NCBI GenBank assembly: GCA_025716815.1
Contig: JAIXMN010000014.1
Span: 124,001-188,000 of the forward strand
Direction: 5' to 3'
Source: Dichotomocladium elegans
Taxonomy: Eukaryota; Mucoromycota; Mucoromycetes; Mucorales; Lichtheimiaceae
Length of the DNA: 64,000 bases
The notes beneath the pieces were generated by a model, which saw only the letters and a program-made list of their open reading frames with translations, searched no databases and was not told the DNA's origin. Positions 61,643-64,000 of this stretch are shown one piece after another (positions within the stretch are counted from its first letter, which is position 1; each line of letters opens with the position of its first letter). The position numbers and the translations under genes are program-made.

Positions 61643-61985
61643 CTTCTAAAAGATTATACGAAATCGGTAGGCTACTAAAATGGGATGGATAGCCTTCTAA
61701 ATGTTTGTCATCCCCACTGGTTATTCTATTTTGATATGCCTTTTTCTTTCTCTTCTTCCTTATCACTATTTTTATGTACAATGGACTGACGCGACATGCT
61801 TGACGACCGTTTTGAGGCCAATGAGCTCGAGATTATCCGCTCGTTTTTGAGGCGTAGGGGAAGAGGTGGCTCTGTCGAGGGACACAGAGTTGGAGACAGA
61901 GCCCCATTCAATAAATACTTTGTTGACATCATCGCACACGTTCACCTAAATAGAGATCATATATACTTATGCTTGTATTTAAGCT

Positions 61986-62823
61986 TTATTTATCATTTCC
62001 TTCTTGCTGAAGGCGAAGCAAAACTCGCTTTTTCAAAAGCTGCAATATCGCAGCAGACGTTGGATCTGCGGCGGCAGAGACATCAGCGCTAGCGATTTCA
62101 AAATCGCTGCGCCGAACGTCCAGAGCATGACGCTCGGCGTCCAATGCAAGTCGCCGCTCGTCAAGGTCGAAGCGCCGAGACAAAAGCGCATCCAAGTGCG
62201 CTCTGCGCCGCGCAAATGCCTCCAGTTTCTCGTTCGCCTCAGCTTCTAGCTTGTTCAGGCTGTGCTTCCTTCCAGGAGGACGCGATACAAAGGTATCAGC
62301 TGTATCTTCAGATTCAACCGAGACCAGGGCAGAGGCTACCGACTCGGCCCACCTTGGCACCTCTCGTAAGATCCGCCAGCAATGCTCGAACTTGAAGCGC
62401 CCTTTATTGAGCACTTCATATAGCTCGTGAGCTTTGACAACCTAATCAAGCCTGTTTTAGTCAAAATAATTGTCTAGATGGATATACTTGAGATAATACC
62501 TTGTCTTCAAAGGTTGTGCCACTCTGCTGGAGCGCCTCAACTTGCGCGAGCAGACCGCAAAACTTGGACACCGATCGTTGGATGACACCCCAGCGAGCTG
62601 CCAGCCCGGTAGCATTTCGTTCTATCCGGGTAATCTTGTGGCAGGCGATATCAGCGTGGATTCGCTGCCACATCGTGCGATTCTTCTGGTCAGTCCCAAC
62701 AACAGCGTTGAGGGAAACATTGATCCACGATCGGCAGAGTTGTTCGTCTTCTGCAATCACCCAATTCTGGTTCCTGTTTGAAATTGCAGGCGAAGATTGT
62801 TGATGAGATTCAGGGTTGGGCAT
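61986..62823 (-). CDS. Myb/trihelix-like protein of Harbinger-type transposons, 2 exons
   Basis: Exons 62500-62823 and 61986-62441 join in phase 0 to 259 aa. The start MPNPESHQQSS is preferred because the longer upstream reading runs into the terminal inverted repeat. Residues about 18-85 form a trihelix/Myb-like DNA-binding region (NWVIAEDEQLCRSWINVS, then MWQRIHADIACHK and LAARWGVIQRSVSKFCGLLA), the layout of the second protein of PIF/Harbinger elements and of plant NAM-C-terminal-like proteins. The C-terminal half is a charged coiled coil (FARRRAHLDALLSRRFDLDE). In active Harbinger systems this protein binds the ends and helps bring the DDE nuclease to the nucleus; that role is inferred here. 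The open frame suggests recent or ongoing constraint. Confidence 0.65.
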
Positions 62824-62989
62824 GACTTTGAGTGGAATGAAAAAATAGAAGGTCTCGTCAGAGCCTACGATATCAGGAGCCCCGAGCCTGAAAAACAAAG
62901 TTGCTTTTATTTTTTTTTTAAGAGGTTGTTTAGGAGGACCGTTGGGGTTGACCAATTCCAAAATTGAGCTTCTAATTTGAAATAAATTT

Positions 62990-63006
62990 CTCCGTTGGGG
63001 ATGCTC
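62990..63006 (-). repeat. right terminal inverted repeat
   Basis: CTCCGTTGGGGATGCTC on the plus strand, the exact complement of 61626-61642. Confidence 0.8.
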
Positions 63007-63009
63007 CAT

Positions 63010-63524
63010 GTAAGCCTGCGGATCAAGAAATCTATTGCTATTGGTACTGGAGAACCGCGCATACGTGCAATTATTATTAGCGCGCCAGATTAAGTTCAAA
63101 AAAGCATTCTAACGGCACTGGCGTTCTGCATATTACATATTCATCGCATCGGTTCAAATTGCTGACCGTACGAGCATAGATGATGCAACGAAAACTCTGC
63201 GGACTATCAGGGAAACGGGTACGGTAAAAGGAAGTGATCACCGTGAATAGTCTGCCAGCCAGGAAAACAGGATCTCCACGTGGCTAATCCTAAAATTCTT
63301 TCGATCTACTCAACCAGATTAAAAAACGATCTTGATTATCGTATCAACAGACATCATCAGCATAAAAAATCCAGCTACAGTAACACCAAGCAGGAGCAGA
63401 TAAAGAGAGATAAAATGGGAGCAAAGCATAGTGATGGGGAAACTCGATATTTTGGAGCTCGAGCTAAAATACTGTCGCAAACATTGGGATCCGCCATGTA
63501 GGAATATTGTTACAGCAAATCTAT
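63010..63524. other. intergenic, no gene recognised
   Basis: Between the TIR element and the 3' end of the partial membrane-protein gene. The frame at 63280-63501 has no recognisable domain. Confidence 0.4.
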
Positions 63525-64000
63525 TTAAACTTTTGTGGACTCCTTTTGCTTATGATCAGGAATGAATTCCTTTCCTGCAACAAAAAGGACGTCCTTCTTC
63601 TCCAGATGCTCGTAAACAGGGGGAGCAGCCACAACATGTGTGATACACACCTGCTCTTCCTCCTGCTCATGCTTGACGAGGTTGGCATAGCGATTGATAG
63701 CGAAAGCAAAATGAAGCTATGGTAATAACATGCGTCAGATACCATTGGCATGATTTAAGAAGACATGAGAAGTACCTTGAATAATAGATTGATGGCCATA
63801 GCAATAGTGACAAGCCAGGCACTGGCAGTAATCGCGGAAAGGCAATCCTCCATTTCCAAATGGTCTTCCGTCATAGACTCATCGATAAATTTCTCGCAGA
63901 TCTCTGTGCGCATGCTGAAGAGCATGAATGCGCTAGCGACGGAGAAGAGCATGTGGAGCCCTAAATCGACCCAGTAAAAGATCGAGAAGAGACGGAGCTT
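63525..64000 (-). CDS. membrane protein of unknown function, C-terminal part (runs off the window)
   Basis: Two exons, 63776-64000 (open at the window edge) and 63525-63716, join in phase 0 and give 138 visible residues. Two hydrophobic segments are seen: IFYWVDLGLHMLFSVASAFM and ITASAWLVTIAMAINLLFKV, separated by an acidic loop with two Cys (RTEICEKFIDESMTEDHLEM). The C-terminus is a soluble, charged tail (about 60 aa, NLVKHEQEEEQVCITHVVAA). The pattern suggests the last part of a small multi-pass membrane protein, but I do not recognise the family. The missing N-terminus lies beyond 64000. Confidence 0.6.

Larger units (their letters stand above)
61626..63006. mobile_element. TIR-bounded, Harbinger-like non-autonomous element (about 1.38 kb)
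   Basis: A perfect 17-bp inverted repeat marks the ends: GAGCATCCCCAACGGAG at 61626-61642 and its complement CTCCGTTGGGGATGCTC at 62990-63006. A weaker subterminal pair follows (TCATCCCCACTGG at about 61708 and CCGTTGGGGTTGA at about 62939). No clear target-site duplication was seen (TCA on the left, CAT on the right). The only gene inside is the Myb-like protein on the minus strand; no DDE nuclease frame is present, so mobility would need a transposase in trans. The Harbinger assignment rests on the type of cargo protein. Confidence 0.6.

Noticed and set aside
62824..63099. N-terminal extension of the Myb-like protein up to 63099
   Set aside because: The extension translates the terminal inverted repeat itself, and its first codon is TTG; the internal ATG at 62821-62823 is a better start.

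Overview
The window is nuclear DNA of an early-diverging filamentous fungus, most likely Mucoromycota and probably Mucorales. The protein genes are interrupted by many short spliceosomal introns (about 50-110 nt). There is a secreted glucoamylase with an N-terminal CBM21-type starch-binding domain (the Rhizopus layout), fungal Dad1 and Yaf9 genes, an XMAP215 protein with five TOG domains, and several mobile-element families I associate with Mucorales (DIRS retroelements, Tc1-like DDE elements, FAR1/MULE, Harbinger-type). I cannot assign a species. Exon models were made by eye; where I give an exon list I checked that the phases add up to an open frame. || Layout. 0.9-1.9 kb: beta-trefoil lectin-like gene. 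2-7.4 kb: gene-poor, with decayed Tc1-like elements in both orientations. 7.9-16 kb: a compact housekeeping block: DAD1 (-), YAF9 (+), an aftiphilin-like gene (-), NDUFA12/B17.2 (+), YPT7 (-), ATP2 (+). 16-21.4 kb: ABCC transporter (-). 22.4-30.0 kb: five-TOG XMAP215/CKAP5/Stu2-family gene (-). 30.9-31.4 kb: small gene of unknown function (-). 32.1-34.5 kb: glucoamylase (-). 36.7-37.9 kb: FAR1/MULE transposase pseudogene (-). 39.0-41.7 kb: ERB1/BOP1 (+), with a GC-AG intron. 41.8-57.3 kb: accessory island holding Tc1-like remnants, a broken gene of a Mucorales repeat family (possibly Fanzor-related), an intact eight-exon gene with a PD-(D/E)XK-like nuclease signature, a decayed DIRS element, a 2.2-kb minisatellite with two coupled unit types, and more Tc1-like debris. 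58.1-61.4 kb: GCV2, the glycine cleavage P protein (+). 61.6-63.0 kb: a TIR-bounded Harbinger-like element carrying only a Myb-like protein gene. 63.5-64.0 kb: the 3' end of a membrane-protein gene (-) that runs off the window. || Themes. Two mitochondrial energy genes (NDUFA12 for complex I, ATP2 for F1 beta), mitochondrial glycine cleavage (GCV2), membrane traffic (YPT7, aftiphilin-like), microtubule and kinetochore function (DAD1, five-TOG protein), chromatin (YAF9) and ribosome biogenesis (ERB1) lie close together, with divergent gene pairs sharing short intergenic promoters (DAD1/YAF9, aftiphilin-like/NDUFA12, YPT7/ATP2). I see no operon-like logic and no CRISPR, rRNA or confident tRNA gene. 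The best candidate for something undescribed is the intact PD-(D/E)XK-like gene at 47.0-48.8 kb; next come the lone-Myb TIR element and the structured minisatellite.
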